Shown: positions 5,443 to 6,335 of the stretch, in pieces
How positions within the stretch are numbered: the stretch's first letter is position 1
How the letters are laid out: the number at the start of each line of letters is the position of its first letter
Assembly (NCBI GenBank): GCA_937896205.1
Contig: CALBNA010000099.1
Coordinates: 1 to 6,335, forward strand
Source of the DNA: an uncultured Campylobacter sp.
GTDB lineage: Bacteria > Campylobacterota > Campylobacteria > Campylobacterales > Campylobacteraceae
DNA: 6,335 bases
Direction: 5' to 3'
Translations under genes and position numbers: made by a program
Notes under the pieces: generated by a model
Database searches by the model: none
Seen by the model: only the letters and a program-made list of their open reading frames with translations
Told to the model about the DNA's origin: nothing

Positions 5443-6300
5443 TTGCCGCGAGCGTTTTTGCAGATATTTTCGTGCGTTTTATGTTTTTTTTGCGTTCAAG
5501 CTTTCGCCGCTTCGCACATTTTATCTCCGATTGCTCAGCCTAAATTTGATGAACAAAAAGCCAGACTAGGCAAGGAGCTGTTTTTCGATGCCTCGCTAAG
5601 CCCGAGCGGAACGCTATCTTGCGAGAAATGCCATAATCTTTACTGGGACTTAAGCGGCACGAGTAAAAAAAACGTAAAAATCTCCGCCGACGAGGAGATT
5701 AGCCCGCCAACTGCGCTAAACTCGGCTCTAAATTTTATTTTTTTTAAAAACGGCGAAGTTAAGGATCTAGCGGGGCAGGTTAGACAGAGCTTGACCGGCA
5801 AAAATCAGCTTGCTAGCGAGCCGAAATTTCTAGTCCAAAAGGTAAATCAAAACTCCGTTTATAGGAATAAATTTGAAGAGCTTTATGAGGATGGAGTAAG
5901 CTTTAAGGGTATCGTCGATGCGCTGGTAAATTTTGAAAAGGCCCTCATCACGCCAAATGCCAAATTTGATAAATTTATCAGCGGCGACGAGAGCATTTTT
6001 GACGAAGAGGAAAAGCGCGGATTTGAGTTGTTTAAAACAATCGGCTGTATAAACTGCCACAGCGGCGCAAATATAGGCGCAAATCTCTACTACGAGCTGA
6101 AATTTGACGCAGACGGCAACAAAACCGGCCGCTACAAAGTACCCAGCCTGCGAAATATCGAAAAAACTGCGCCGTATCTTTATAGCGGCGAGCTAGCCGA
6201 TCTAAAAGAGGCGCTAAAAATAATCGCTAAAATGCGCATAAACTACGATCTAGGCAACGAGCAGACGCACGCGCTTTATAAATTCTTGCTGACTTTAAGC
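5443..6300 (+). CDS. Diheme cytochrome c peroxidase-family protein (3'-truncated)
   Basis: A periplasmic diheme c-type protein of the CcpA/MauG family, which reduces hydrogen peroxide or oxidises partner proteins. The TTG start is followed by a Sec signal peptide (MPR, hydrophobic 4-20, likely cleavage AFA after residue 22). Two heme sites are present: CEKCH (60-64) and CINCH (202-206). Family blocks include LGKELFFDASLSPSGTLSC (42-60), PTALN (89-93), YKVPSLRN (231-238), TAPY (242-245) and a likely axial Met264. Several consensus positions of the first heme domain differ (see findings). Genomic sequence ends at residue 286, within the last conserved block (KFLLTLS). The apparent six further residues and stop are encoded by adapter sequence, so probably only some 10-40 residues are missing. 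Whether it is a working peroxidase is open. Confidence 0.9.
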
Positions 6301-6335
6301 CTGTCTCTTATACACATCTGACGCTGCCGACGAAG
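6301..6335. other. Illumina Nextera transposase adapter (non-genomic)
   Basis: The sequence begins with the 19-bp Tn5 mosaic end CTGTCTCTTATACACATCT and continues with GACGCTGCCGACGA, the reverse complement of the Nextera read 1 adapter, through 6333. The last two bases (AG) would be the start of the sample index. This is read-through contamination left at a contig end. Confidence 0.97.

Noticed and set aside
6301..6319. Tn5/IS50 mosaic end as evidence of a natural transposon
   Set aside because: The 19-bp end is followed directly by the synthetic Nextera adapter rather than IS50 DNA, so it comes from library preparation.
6301..6321. Natural C-terminus LSLIHI of the peroxidase-family protein
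   Set aside because: These codons are adapter sequence beginning with the Tn5 mosaic end.

Overview
The window looks like chromosomal DNA from an epsilonproteobacterium, most likely a Campylobacter of the concisus/showae/rectus type. The reasons are the mid-range GC content, the extreme density of AAATTT words, the Campylobacter-style promoters (T-rich run then TATAAT, little -35), and the gene families present. Placement below genus is inference. The right end is not genomic: bases 6301-6333 match the Illumina Nextera transposase adapter, so the natural sequence stops at 6300 and the window is probably the end of a short-read contig.

Layout, left to right. Bases 1-382 carry no supportable gene but several structured elements: a perfect 17-bp inverted repeat (62-115), a 9-bp palindrome (223-242) and a long imperfect palindrome with the look of a dispersed repeat (265-364). 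Next is a minus-strand metal-transport operon, read right to left: znuA (periplasmic zinc-binding protein with a His-rich loop), a fused DUF1007-NicO/RcnA-type membrane metal transporter, and znuC (ABC ATPase). znuA and the NicO gene abut exactly and the NicO gene and znuC overlap by 4 bp. The usual third component, the ZnuB permease, is not next to znuC; the repeat-bearing region occupies that place.

Divergent from znuA is a short Fur-family regulator with two CxxC motifs, a good candidate for the zinc regulator (Zur-like) of the operon. The 112-bp intergenic region holds a promoter for each gene and two inverted repeats positioned like operators. Facing the regulator across an AAATTT-rich convergent spacer is a hotdog-fold acyl-CoA thioesterase on the minus strand. 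Divergent from that are a class I SAM-dependent methyltransferase and, with its own promoter, a diheme cytochrome c peroxidase-family gene that is cut off by the adapter.

How the genes fit together: ZnuA captures zinc in the periplasm, ZnuC would energise an ABC permease encoded elsewhere, and the NicO protein probably moves Zn, Ni or Co across the inner membrane or balances the pool. The Fur-like protein probably tunes the set according to metal status. The thioesterase, methyltransferase and peroxidase have no evident link to the zinc genes. The points most worth follow-up are the operon without znuB, the peroxidase with several consensus active-site residues replaced, the operator-like palindromes, and the AAATTT word array.
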